Source: a bacterium (lineage in GTDB: Bacteria > SZUA-79 > Acidulodesulfobacterales > Acidulodesulfobacteraceae). Taken from it: 13,064 nt of DNA. Shown piece by piece: positions 1 through 7,030 of this stretch (positions are counted from its first letter, which is position 1; each line of letters starts with the position of its first letter). The DNA is taken from NCBI GenBank assembly GCA_021791295.1, contig JAJYWW010000125.1:1-13064 (forward strand), read 5' to 3'. The notes under the pieces are model-generated. The model was given only the letters and a program-made list of their open reading frames with translations. It had not been told where the DNA came from and did not search any database. The position numbers and the translations under genes were made by a program.

Positions 1-133
1 CAACGGCGACAGATACGACGGCGGCAATAAACTCGACCTGCTTAAAGCGCAGATAATTTACGGATTAAAAAACGACGAAATTAAAAAGGGTTTAATGGAT
101 TTTATTAAAAAATCGGAATGGTGCAGGGATTAA
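1..133 (+). CDS. galU: UTP-glucose-1-phosphate uridylyltransferase, C-terminal fragment
   Basis: This is the last 43 codons of a gene that begins before the window. The frame opens at base 2 and stops with TAA at 131-133. The peptide contains NGDRYDGGNKLDLLKAQI followed by a helical tail ending KKSEWCRD. It matches the C-terminus of GalU/GtaB enzymes, which have a G-x-R-Y-D-x-G-x-K-x-G/D-x-L-K-A/T block near the end followed by an amphipathic helix. GalU makes UDP-glucose from UTP and glucose-1-phosphate in the cytoplasm, feeding envelope polysaccharide synthesis. The catalytic N-terminal nucleotidyltransferase part is outside the window, so the call rests on the tail alone. A related nucleotidyltransferase is possible but less likely. 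hsp20 starts 4 bp after the stop, suggesting co-transcription. Confidence 0.75.
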   Translation, partial: NGDRYDGGNKLDLLKAQIIYGLKNDEIKKGLMDFIKKSEWCRD

Positions 134-137
134 AATT

Positions 138-611
138 ATGAAATTTTTTTATGAAGACGACGATTTAAGCAAAAAAATAATAAAATTTAGAAATGAAATA
201 GAAAAACTTTTCCATAATAATTTCGGTTTGTTTAACGCTGAAGACTTGCCTTATTCTTTTAAAACAAACTCCGCCGCATACGCCCCGATAGATATCTATA
301 CCAACGAAAATACCTTAACCGTTGAAATCGAACTTCCCGGAATAAAAAAAGATAATATTGTGATAGGCATCCATCATAACGTTCTCGTAGTCCGATGGAA
401 AGCCGAAAAGGCGGATAAAACAAAACCTGCAGTTAATTTTCACTGCCTTGAAAGAAGATTCGGCAGATTCGAAAAATTCGTTTTACTGCCCGTCTCTCCC
501 TTAAAAGAAAATACAAACGCATCTCTATCAAACGGCGTTTTAAAAATAAGTTTCGATATAAGCGGTCTTTTTGTTAATTTTGATACTTTAATATCCATAC
601 CCGTATCTTAA
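138..611 (+). CDS. Hsp20/alpha-crystallin family small heat-shock protein
   Basis: This is a 157-residue ATP-independent holdase that binds unfolding proteins in the cytoplasm. Residues 1-45 are a variable N-terminal arm. The alpha-crystallin domain covers about 48-139, from APIDIYTNENTLTVEIELPGI to the diagnostic A-x-L-x-N-G-V-L-x-I block (residues 128-137; GVL at 133-135). The C-terminal tail has an I-x-I motif (I152-S-I154), which in this family docks into neighbouring subunits during oligomer assembly. The length is normal. The ATG at 138 is preceded by AGGGAT at a usable distance. The gene lies 4 bp after the galU fragment and 88 bp before lon, which places two protein quality-control genes side by side. 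No CIRCE element is visible, and the operon promoter lies outside the window. Family assignment is secure; the client range is unknown. Confidence 0.93.
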   Translation: MKFFYEDDDLSKKIIKFRNEIEKLFHNNFGLFNAEDLPYSFKTNSAAYAPIDIYTNENTLTVEIELPGIKKDNIVIGIHHNVLVVRWKAEKADKTKPAVNFHCLERRFGRFEKFVLLPVSPLKENTNASLSNGVLKISFDISGLFVNFDTLISIPVS

Positions 612-640
612 AAAAATTTAGAGTAATTACGGTAAAAATA

Positions 641-649
641 TGATACAAT
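641..649 (+). promoter_or_regulatory. Candidate extended -10 promoter element for lon
   Basis: TGATACAAT sits 51 bp before the lon start. It has the TG-n-TANNNT form of an extended -10 box (TG at 641-642, TACAAT at 644-649). No convincing -35 hexamer lies 16-18 bp upstream, which is tolerated in extended -10 promoters. It suggests that lon can be transcribed independently of hsp20. No sigma-32-type or CIRCE heat-shock signal was recognised. Confidence 0.4.
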
Positions 650-659
650 AAATATATCT

Positions 660-685
660 ATATTGTCGTTAAAATTAGGCAATAT
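660..685. repeat. Short inverted repeat in the lon leader
   Basis: ATATTG (660-665) and CAATAT (680-685) form a 6-bp inverted repeat with a 14-nt centre, placed between the candidate lon promoter and its ribosome binding site (AGGAGA at 689-694). The centre contains AATTAGGCAA, a string that recurs twice upstream of the gene at 4321. It could be an operator or leader hairpin. In AT-rich DNA it could equally be chance. Confidence 0.25.
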
Positions 686-699
686 TACAGGAGATACGC

Positions 700-3237
700 A
701 TGAATAATAATTATATAAACTTTTACGATTCCGAAAGTTTTTCCGAAAATTCGGGAAATAATCTCGGCGAAACGTCTATGGGAAGAGGGGAAAGCATAGA
801 ACAGCACGAACTTCCGGACGAAATTCAACTGCCTGAAGTAATTCCGCTTTTACCGGTAAGGGATATCGTCCTTTTTCCGTTTATGATTATTCCTCTTTTC
901 GTCGGAAGAGAAGCATCAATAAAAGCGGTGGACGAAGCGCTTTCAAAAGACAGGCTTATATTGCTGTCCGCGCAAAAAGACATAATAGTAGAAGAACCTT
1001 CGCAGAACGACATTTACGACGTAGGCGTAGTAGCAATGATTATGAAAATGCTTAAACTTCCGGACGGAAGGGTTAAAATCTTGGTCCAGGGACTGCTAAA
1101 AGCAAGAATAGAAACGTTTGTTCAGATTAAACCTTTTTATTTAGTAAAAGCTTCTAAAATAAAAGAAGAGACCGTAACGGAAATTACTCCCGCCGTGGAC
1201 GCCTTAATGAGAAACGTTAAAGAACAGCTTGAAAAATACGTTTCGCTCGGCAGGCTTCCGTCGCAGGATATTTTAATTATACTGGAAAATATTACTAATC
1301 CAGGACGATTAGCCGATATAGTAGCCTCCAACATGGGCTTGAAAATAGAAGAATCCCAGAAAATACTGGAAGATACCAACCAGATTGAAAGGCTTAAAAA
1401 AGTAAACGATATTCTTGCAAGAGAAATAGAAATTCTTTCAATGCAGGCCAAAATACAGTCTCAGGCAAAAGAAGAAATGACCAAAACCCAAAGAGACTAT
1501 TTCCTAAGGGAACAGCTGAGGCAGATAAAACAGGAACTCGGCGAAACGGACGAAAAATCACAGGAAATCAACGAATTGCAGGATAAAATTAAAGCGGCAA
1601 AAATGCCTGCCGAAGTTTTAAAAGAGGCGGAAAAACAGCTTGCCAGATTAGAATCTATGCATCAGGATGCGGCTGAGGCTTCGACTATTAAAACATATTT
1701 AGAATGGCTTTGCGATATTCCGTGGTCTAAAAAAACAAAAGACAATCTCGATATTAAAACCGCTAAGGAAATTTTAGACGAAGACCATTACGACCTTGAA
1801 AAAATAAAAGACAGAATCCTTGAATATTTAAGCGTCAGGAAACTGAACAAAAAAATGAAAGGTCCCATACTGTGCTTTATAGGACCTCCGGGCGTAGGAA
1901 AAACTTCCCTCGGAAAATCCATAGCAAAGGCGATGAATAGAAAATTCGTCAGAATATCGTTGGGCGGCGTACATGACGAAGCAGAAATAAGAGGACACAG
2001 AAGAACTTACGTGGGGGCGCTTCCCGGAAGAATAATTCAGGGAATCAAACAGGCGGCAACCAATAATCCCGTATTTATGATTGACGAAATCGATAAAGTC
2101 GGCACCGACTTTAGGGGCGATCCTTCTTCGGCTCTTTTAGAAGTATTGGATCCGGAACAGAATTCCAGTTTCTCCGACCACTATTTAAACGTTCCTTTCG
2201 ACTTGTCTAACGTTATGTTCGTAGCAACCGCCAACGTTGCCGATACCATACCTTCTCCTCTAAGGGACAGGATGGAAATTATAAATCTTTCGGGTTACAC
2301 TCAGGAAGAAAAGGAAAAGATAGCGGAAAAATACCTTATACCGAGGCAGATTAAAGAAAACGGTTTAAAAAAAGAATATATCGAAATTAAACAGAGCGCC
2401 TTAAGGACTATTATTGCAGGGTACACGCGAGAGGCGGGTTTAAGAAATTTAGAAAGGGAGATCGGCACGGTATGCCGTAAAGTAGCAAGAAGCATCGCAG
2501 AGAATAAAATAAAAAAATATATTATAACGGATAAAAATATACATAAATATCTCGGCGTAATCAAAATCCTTCCCGACGAAGAAAGGCAAAAGGACGAAAT
2601 AGGCGTCGCTACCGGACTTGCATGGACTCCTTACGGCGGCGAAGTGCTTTACATCGAAACCATATTGGTTAAAGGAAAAGGCGGGGTTTCGCTTACGGGA
2701 CAGCTCGGCGACGTTATGAAAGAATCGGCGCATGCCGCCGTCAGCTACGCAAGGTCTAAAGCCGACGAGTTAGGCATTAAAACAGACACTTTCGAAAAAC
2801 ACGATATACATATACACATACCTGAAGGGGCTATCCCGAAAGACGGTCCGTCTGCCGGAATTACTATGGCGACGTCTTTAATTTCGGCGGTACTTAAAAA
2901 ACCGGTTAGAAAAGATATCGCTATGACCGGCGAAATTACCCTTAGAGACAACGTTCTGCCCATAGGCGGATTAAAAGAAAAGTCGTTAGCCGCTTTGAGG
3001 GCGGGAATAAAAACAATTCTTATACCCGAAAGAAATAAAAAAGATTTGGAAGATATTTCTCCGTTAGTTAAGAAAAATCTTAAATTTATTCCGGTTAAAC
3101 ATATGGACGAAGTAGTGAAATATGCGATAATAGGCGTAGATTCTAAGGAATCTAAGGAATCTTCAGATTTAAAGGCATCGACTGCTAAAAAAACAAATAC
3201 TTACAAGAAAAAGGGTGATAGAAAAAGAAAAGTTTAA
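700..3237 (+). CDS. lon: ATP-dependent protease Lon (LonA type)
   Basis: This 845-residue cytoplasmic AAA+ serine protease degrades misfolded and regulatory proteins. Domain order: an acidic N-terminal extension (1-45), the LON substrate-binding domain (about 46-240), a coiled-coil linker (240-330), AAA+ ATPase, and protease domain (about 635-812). The Walker A motif is GPPGVGKT (395-402) and Walker B ends in MIDEID (460-465). The catalytic dyad is Ser718 in PKDGPSAG and Lys761 in GGLKEK, 43 residues apart as in E. coli Lon. It is about 60 residues longer than E. coli Lon (784) because of the N-terminal extension and a Ser/Lys-rich C-terminal tail (813-845). The ATG at 700 has AGGAGA ending 5 bp upstream. 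The final 23 bp overlap the GTG start of thiL. All catalytic residues are intact. Confidence 0.98.
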   Translation: MNNNYINFYDSESFSENSGNNLGETSMGRGESIEQHELPDEIQLPEVIPLLPVRDIVLFPFMIIPLFVGREASIKAVDEALSKDRLILLSAQKDIIVEEPSQNDIYDVGVVAMIMKMLKLPDGRVKILVQGLLKARIETFVQIKPFYLVKASKIKEETVTEITPAVDALMRNVKEQLEKYVSLGRLPSQDILIILENITNPGRLADIVASNMGLKIEESQKILEDTNQIERLKKVNDILAREIEILSMQAKIQSQAKEEMTKTQRDYFLREQLRQIKQELGETDEKSQEINELQDKIKAAKMPAEVLKEAEKQLARLESMHQDAAEASTIKTYLEWLCDIPWSKKTKDNLDIKTAKEILDEDHYDLEKIKDRILEYLSVRKLNKKMKGPILCFIGPPGVGKTSLGKSIAKAMNRKFVRISLGGVHDEAEIRGHRRTYVGALPGRIIQGIKQAATNNPVFMIDEIDKVGTDFRGDPSSALLEVLDPEQNSSFSDHYLNVPFDLSNVMFVATANVADTIPSPLRDRMEIINLSGYTQEEKEKIAEKYLIPRQIKENGLKKEYIEIKQSALRTIIAGYTREAGLRNLEREIGTVCRKVARSIAENKIKKYIITDKNIHKYLGVIKILPDEERQKDEIGVATGLAWTPYGGEVLYIETILVKGKGGVSLTGQLGDVMKESAHAAVSYARSKADELGIKTDTFEKHDIHIHIPEGAIPKDGPSAGITMATSLISAVLKKPVRKDIAMTGEITLRDNVLPIGGLKEKSLAALRAGIKTILIPERNKKDLEDISPLVKKNLKFIPVKHMDEVVKYAIIGVDSKESKESSDLKASTAKKTNTYKKKGDRKRKV

Positions 3238-4249
3238 CGAGTCGGAATTAATAAAATACATAAAAAAAGCCGGCTTAGAAACTCAAAGCTTTAATAAAAA
3301 TTTAATAGTAGAATCTATCGGGGACGACTGCGCCGTTATAGAAGATAAAAATAAAATTCTTCTAAGCTCCGACAATATTACGGAAAACGTTCATTTTAGT
3401 TTGGATTTGTATGATTTTCGAGAAATAGGCAAAAAATCTCTTCTCGTAAATCTTAGCGATATCGCAGCTATGGGCGGAATTCCCCGATTGTTTCTTATGT
3501 CCCTTTTTATTCCTCAATACTTATGCACGTCCGATATTAAATCCATTATTAAAGGCGTTATAGAAGAAGCAAAAAAATATGAGGTATCCCTTATAGGCGG
3601 AAATATTTCTTCTGCTTCCGAACTTTCCGTATCTATAACGATTATAGGCGATTGCGAAAGCGCAGGCATTAAAAGATTCGGCTCAAAAAAGGGGGATGCG
3701 GTCTATGTATCCGGAGAAATCGGAAACTCATGGATGGCTTTTTATCTTAATTCCAATAAAGATTATATATTTAAAAACAAAACGGGTCTTAAATCATCGG
3801 ATAAAAAATTAATAACGGATTTTATAAATAAATATAAACTGCCGAAACCGAGAATAAATTTAGGCAGAACATTATATACAAAAAATCTTGCAGGCTCTTT
3901 AACGGATATAAGCGACGGGATTTACAAAGATATTTTTAACGTAGCGGCTAAAGGATGCGGATGCCGTATAAACGTCGAAGATATACCCGTAAACGAAGAG
4001 CTTAAAACAATAGCGGGTATTTTAAACATAGAAAACTACATCGACGATATAATTTCATTCGGCGAAGATTACGAACTTTTATGGACTTTCGACAGGGAAT
4101 ATACCCGCATAGAGCTTATGGAGCTTAAAGGTTCATGCGGAACGAATATAAAAAAAATAGGCTTTATAGACGAAAACTCAGCAAAGATTACCTTTATAAA
4201 AAACGGTAAAGTTTTCCTGCCTGAAAACCATACTTTCAGGCATCTATAA
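3215..4249 (+). CDS. thiL: Thiamine-monophosphate kinase
   Basis: ThiL uses ATP to phosphorylate thiamine phosphate to thiamine diphosphate, the last step of the cofactor pathway, in the cytoplasm. The 344 residues show the AIR-synthase/PurM-like fold signatures in order: GDDCAVI (36-42), SSDN with downstream VHF (51-61), [12 protein letters not shown] (79-90), GGN (128-130), TDISDGI (230-236) and GEDYELL (283-289). Many relatives have GGD at the third glycine motif; Asn there is an accepted variant. The GTG start lies inside the lon coding region. It is supported by the family-like N-terminus (ELIKYI...) and by the absence of an in-frame ATG before the conserved domain. An AAGAAAAAGG purine run immediately precedes it. 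The overlap implies translational coupling to lon, a pairing with no obvious metabolic logic. No TPP riboswitch is visible. Confidence 0.93.
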   Translation: MIEKEKFNESELIKYIKKAGLETQSFNKNLIVESIGDDCAVIEDKNKILLSSDNITENVHFSLDLYDFREIGKKSLLVNLSDIAAMGGIPRLFLMSLFIPQYLCTSDIKSIIKGVIEEAKKYEVSLIGGNISSASELSVSITIIGDCESAGIKRFGSKKGDAVYVSGEIGNSWMAFYLNSNKDYIFKNKTGLKSSDKKLITDFINKYKLPKPRINLGRTLYTKNLAGSLTDISDGIYKDIFNVAAKGCGCRINVEDIPVNEELKTIAGILNIENYIDDIISFGEDYELLWTFDREYTRIELMELKGSCGTNIKKIGFIDENSAKITFIKNGKVFLPENHTFRHL

Positions 4250-4270
4250 TAATTAATATAAATAAATATA

Positions 4271-4290
4271 ATTAGGCAAAATTAGGCAAA
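4271..4290. repeat. Tandem 10-bp direct repeat upstream of the DUF21/CBS gene
   Basis: ATTAGGCAAA occurs twice head to tail (4271-4280 and 4281-4290). Nine of these bases (ATTAGGCAA) also occur once in the lon leader at 674-682. All three copies lie in intergenic DNA 18-50 bp before a start codon. They may be protein-binding sites. The evidence is limited to the recurrence itself. Confidence 0.4.
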
Positions 4291-4294
4291 GGCC

Positions 4295-4310
4295 GTCATA
4301 TAAATATGAC
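4295..4310. promoter_or_regulatory. Palindromic operator-like site
   Basis: GTCATAT-AA-ATATGAC is a perfect 7-bp inverted repeat with a 2-bp centre, ending 10 bp before the ATG at 4321. The near-absent loop favours a dimeric protein-binding site over a hairpin. It sits directly after the tandem ATTAGGCAAA repeats, so the short thiL-4321 gap carries two kinds of repeat. The regulator is unknown. A position this close to the start would suit repression. Confidence 0.4.
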
Positions 4311-4320
4311 TGCGTAAAAT

Positions 4321-5292
4321 ATGGATTTATTACTTTTTTTATTTTTATTCATTTTATTTCTGGCTGTATCTTCGGTTTTTTCAATTTCGGAGTCGTCGAT
4401 ATTTTCTCTTAATCAAACAGATATCGACGAATTAAATTTAAGAAAAAAAAACAAAGTTATATTTTTAATAAGAAACTCGTCTATATTTTTGGTAATAATC
4501 CTCATCGGAAATATGACGGCAAACGTCATAACCGCAAGCATAGGGTCTATAATTTTAAATATTTATTTTAAAAATATTCCCGTAATTTATTCGATTATTC
4601 TTATATCGCTCATACTGATTATTATCGCCGAAATAATTCCAAAAATAGTAGCGTTAAAAAAACCGATAGAACTTTCAATGTTCGTTTCCGAGATATTTTA
4701 CGGAGCGGTCTATTTTACGGGGTCGTTTATACAAAAAACGGGGCTTAAAGGAAAAAGGCTCCAGCTTAAAAAAGAAGAATCCATATCTAACGAAGAACTC
4801 AGAACTATCATAGAAATAGGGAAAAACGAGGGCGAGATTAAAGAGAAAGAATATGAATTTATAAAAAATTTCCTTAAACTTTCTTACTTGAAAGCCTCTA
4901 ATATTATGACTAAAAAAGACGCCGTTTTTGAATTAGACGTCGGAACTCCGGTATCCGCCGCGGTAGAATTGATAGAATCTTATCATTTTTCAAGAATTCC
5001 GATATATTTTAGGGAAAAAGACAATATAATAGGAATAATTTTATCAAAAAACATCCTGTCTAAAGTCTATAATAAGAGCGAAGCAAAAAGAACGCTTAAT
5101 TCCTTTATGATTAAGCCTTATTTTATTCCAGGCTCTAAAAATGCGCTGGAGCTTTTCAGAGAACTGCAAAAGAAAAAAATTCATATGGCCGTAATCGTAG
5201 ATGAATACGGAAAAATGAAGGGCGTAATTACAATGGAAGACCTGCTGGAAGAAATTTTCGGCGAAATAGAGGATGAATATGACGTTCAGTAA
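4321..5292 (+). CDS. CNNM/CorC-type membrane protein (DUF21 plus CBS pair), without the C-terminal CorC_HlyC domain
   Basis: A 323-residue inner-membrane protein of the family that includes CorC/MpfA Mg2+ transporters and CNNM proteins, older label hemolysin-like. Residues 1-135 form the DUF21/CNNM transmembrane module, with hydrophobic segments near 2-22, 50-80, 85-108 and 120-135. Family-typical SESSIFSL (22-29), IGNMTAN and AEIIPKIVALKKP are present. Two CBS domains follow (about 193-250 and 262-315), which in relatives bind adenine nucleotides. The protein ends at GEIEDEYDVQ, where family members usually continue into an 80-residue CorC_HlyC domain. The ATG has no obvious Shine-Dalgarno sequence, so the start could be weakly translated or near-leaderless. 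It overlaps the next gene, a full-length paralogue, suggesting a co-produced pair. Cation specificity cannot be read from sequence. Confidence 0.88.
   Translation: MDLLLFLFLFILFLAVSSVFSISESSIFSLNQTDIDELNLRKKNKVIFLIRNSSIFLVIILIGNMTANVITASIGSIILNIYFKNIPVIYSIILISLILIIIAEIIPKIVALKKPIELSMFVSEIFYGAVYFTGSFIQKTGLKGKRLQLKKEESISNEELRTIIEIGKNEGEIKEKEYEFIKNFLKLSYLKASNIMTKKDAVFELDVGTPVSAAVELIESYHFSRIPIYFREKDNIIGIILSKNILSKVYNKSEAKRTLNSFMIKPYFIPGSKNALELFRELQKKKIHMAVIVDEYGKMKGVITMEDLLEEIFGEIEDEYDVQ
5268..5272 (+). promoter_or_regulatory. Ribosome binding site deciding the start of the second CorC-like gene
   Basis: AGAGG lies inside the end of the upstream gene. An ATG at 5273 abuts it with no spacing, whereas the in-frame ATG at 5279 is 6 nt away, an ideal distance. 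The start at 5279 is therefore preferred; choosing 5273 would add two residues (Met-Asn). Confidence 0.65.
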
Positions 5293-6535
5293 TATTTTAG
5301 GCGGCGCTTATATTTATATTCCGATTATTATAGGCGCAATAATTTTAGAGGGTTTTTTCGCAGGCTCGGAAATAGGCATCATAAGCTACGATAAAATAAA
5401 GATTAAACATAAAGAAGCCGGCGGAAACAGGCTTGCAAAATTTTTGCTTGCAATGACAAGAAAACCTGAAAGCACTTTTTCTACGTCTTTAATCGGAAAC
5501 AATTTTGCTTACACAACTGCTACTATTCTTGCTACGTCAATAATTTATGCATATGCAAAGTCTTACACTCCTGTTATAGTCGCCGTTATTCTCACGCCTG
5601 TTATGGTTATTTTCGGAGAAATTATTCCAAAAATGATTTATAGGCGGCATGCAAACAGTCTTATGCTTAAAAGCATTCCGTTTATAGCTTTTTTTTCTTT
5701 AATTTTTTTTCCGATTAATATAATTTTCATCGGCTTTTCAAAAATTTTAAATATAATATTTAAAAGCAAGTCAAAAAATGTTTTTCTGACTAAAGACGAA
5801 CTTATAAAAGTACTTACAATAAGCGGCAATATCGAAGAATTTAAAGAATACGACAAAAAAATAATAAAAAGAATATTCGAGTTCGGCGGCAAAACGGCAA
5901 AAGACGTTATGATTCCTTTAATAAACGTTATAGCTCTTAACGAAAACGACGGCATAGACAAAGCAAGGCAGATTTTTGCGGACACGAATTATTCCAGAAT
6001 TCCCGTTTATTCCGAGCGCATAGATAATATTTCGAGTTTAGCTTTTGCTTTTGACGTATTTAATCCGAAAAACGCCGAAAAAGTCGTAGGAGAGATTGCA
6101 AAACCTGTTTTATTTATTCCCGAAACACTAAAAATAACAAATATAATGCTGAAAATGCAAAAAAGCCGCCAGCAGATGATCGTAGTAGTAGACGAGTACG
6201 GAGGCGCTTCCGGAATAATTACTTTTGAAGATATTCTTGAAGAAATAGTCGGCGAAATAAGGGACGAAACCGACGAAGAAGTTGCGATGTACAAAAAAAT
6301 AGGTAAAAATACTTACCTGATAAATGCGAGGTTGACCTTAGACGAGCTGTCGGAGATTTTTAACTTAAGCGCCTTAAATAACGAAGAAGCGGAATATGAA
6401 ACGGTATCCGGATTAATAATGGACCGGCTTGGACGCATACCCGTTTCCGGCGAAAAATTTACTATAGACAACATAAATTTTACGATTTCCAAAGCAACGA
6501 GCAAGTCAATCAAAGAGGTGATAATAAGTTTCTGA
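5279..6535 (+). CDS. CNNM/CorC-type transporter (DUF21, CBS pair, CorC_HlyC), full length
   Basis: A 418-residue inner-membrane protein with the complete family architecture. The DUF21/CNNM transmembrane module has hydrophobic segments near 8-28, 67-92, 97-117 and 133-160 and contains FGEIIPKMIYRRHAN. CBS1 begins at DVMIPLINV (about 209). CBS2 contains IVVVDEYGGASGIITFEDIL and ends in EIVGEIRDE (to about 330). The CorC_HlyC domain fills about 335-418. Family members export or help efflux Mg2+ or related cations. The start is placed at 5279 because of the AGAGG spacing; 5273 is the alternative. It overlaps the upstream paralogue by 14 bp, so the two are almost certainly translated together. 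CNNM/CorC proteins work as dimers, so the pair may form a heterodimer in which only this subunit carries the C-terminal domain. That last point is inference. Confidence 0.9.
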   Translation: MTFSNILGGAYIYIPIIIGAIILEGFFAGSEIGIISYDKIKIKHKEAGGNRLAKFLLAMTRKPESTFSTSLIGNNFAYTTATILATSIIYAYAKSYTPVIVAVILTPVMVIFGEIIPKMIYRRHANSLMLKSIPFIAFFSLIFFPINIIFIGFSKILNIIFKSKSKNVFLTKDELIKVLTISGNIEEFKEYDKKIIKRIFEFGGKTAKDVMIPLINVIALNENDGIDKARQIFADTNYSRIPVYSERIDNISSLAFAFDVFNPKNAEKVVGEIAKPVLFIPETLKITNIMLKMQKSRQQMIVVVDEYGGASGIITFEDILEEIVGEIRDETDEEVAMYKKIGKNTYLINARLTLDELSEIFNLSALNNEEAEYETVSGLIMDRLGRIPVSGEKFTIDNINFTISKATSKSIKEVIISF

Positions 6536-6553
6536 TACGGAGGAACGTCTTAG

Positions 6554-6644
6554 AAAAAAGGCGTCAGATTAATTTATTTTCGAACGATGTATTTTATTAA
6601 TGCACAAAAGCAATTCGAAAATAAATTAATCTGACGCCTTTTTT
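6554..6644. terminator. Bidirectional terminator formed by a 31-bp perfect inverted repeat
   Basis: The left arm is 6554-6584 and the right arm is 6614-6644, identical in inverse over 31 bases, with a 29-nt centre. The arms begin AAAAAAGGCGTCAGATTAAT and end TATTTTCGAA. The stem is followed by a T run on both strands (GCC then T at 6639-6645, and the complement of the A run at 6554-6559). It can therefore stop transcription of the CorC-like gene (+) and of trxA (-), whose 3' ends face each other here. The stem is far longer than an ordinary intrinsic terminator, so an origin as a palindromic mobile element (REP/MITE-like) is also possible. Confidence 0.8.
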
Positions 6645-6661
6645 TGTGATACCTTTTTTTC

Positions 6662-6997
6662 TTAGTTTCCTATAACTTTGTCTATCATCTGTTTAAAGGA
6701 ACCTTTGGGGGCGGCTCCGACTATCTGGTCGGCTACCTGCCCTTTATTAAACAGGATGACCGTCGGAATGCCTCTTATACCGTATTTGCCTGGAATAATC
6801 TGATTTTCGTCGACGTTAACTTTGCCTACTTTAATTTTCCCGTCGTAATCGGATGCTATTTCGTCTATTACTGGTGCAACTGCTCTGCAGGGAGCGCACC
6901 ATACCGCCCAAAAATCGACGAGTACAGGTTTGTCGGATTTTAAAACTTCCGAATCAAAATTTGAATCGGTAAACGCTAAAACTTTTTCTGAAGACAT
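6662..6997 (-). CDS. trxA: Thioredoxin
   Basis: A 111-residue cytoplasmic dithiol-disulfide oxidoreductase, normal in length for TrxA. The active site is W33-C-A-P-C37; Ala replaces the usual Gly of WCGPC, a variant known in bacteria that may shift the redox potential. Other conserved positions are the D/FW strand before the active site (VDFWAVW), the cis-proline in GIPT (P78) and the LFNKGQ hairpin. The start is secure: on the minus strand AAGGAGGA (complement of 7006-7013) lies 8 nt before the ATG. The gene follows mrp by 33 bp in the same direction and is probably in its operon, linking a thiol reductant to an Fe-S carrier protein. Transcription probably ends in the inverted repeat 17 bp downstream. 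Confidence 0.96.
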   Translation of the reverse strand: MSSEKVLAFTDSNFDSEVLKSDKPVLVDFWAVWCAPCRAVAPVIDEIASDYDGKIKVGKVNVDENQIIPGKYGIRGIPTVILFNKGQVADQIVGAAPKGSFKQMIDKVIGN

Positions 6998-7030
6998 TTA
7001 GTAAATCCTCCTTAATAGATTTATATTTTT

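Noticed and set aside
1137..1451. Antisense frames inside lon, for example on the minus strand at 1137-1451
   Set aside because: Serine/isoleucine-rich composition typical of antisense shadows, with no initiation signals; lon is unambiguous.
3596..3604. ThiL has GGN where many relatives have GGD, which could suggest a lost metal ligand
   Set aside because: From memory, active ThiL proteins such as that of Aquifex also carry GGN, and all other motifs are intact.
4250..4320. Riboswitch or small RNA between thiL and the DUF21/CBS gene
   Set aside because: At 71 bp with only short direct and inverted repeats, it lacks conserved TPP or Mg2+ riboswitch elements.
6587..6634. 15-codon ORF (MYFINAQKQFENKLI) starting in the centre of the inverted repeat
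   Set aside because: There is no adjacent ribosome binding site, and the message would be folded into the 31-bp stem.
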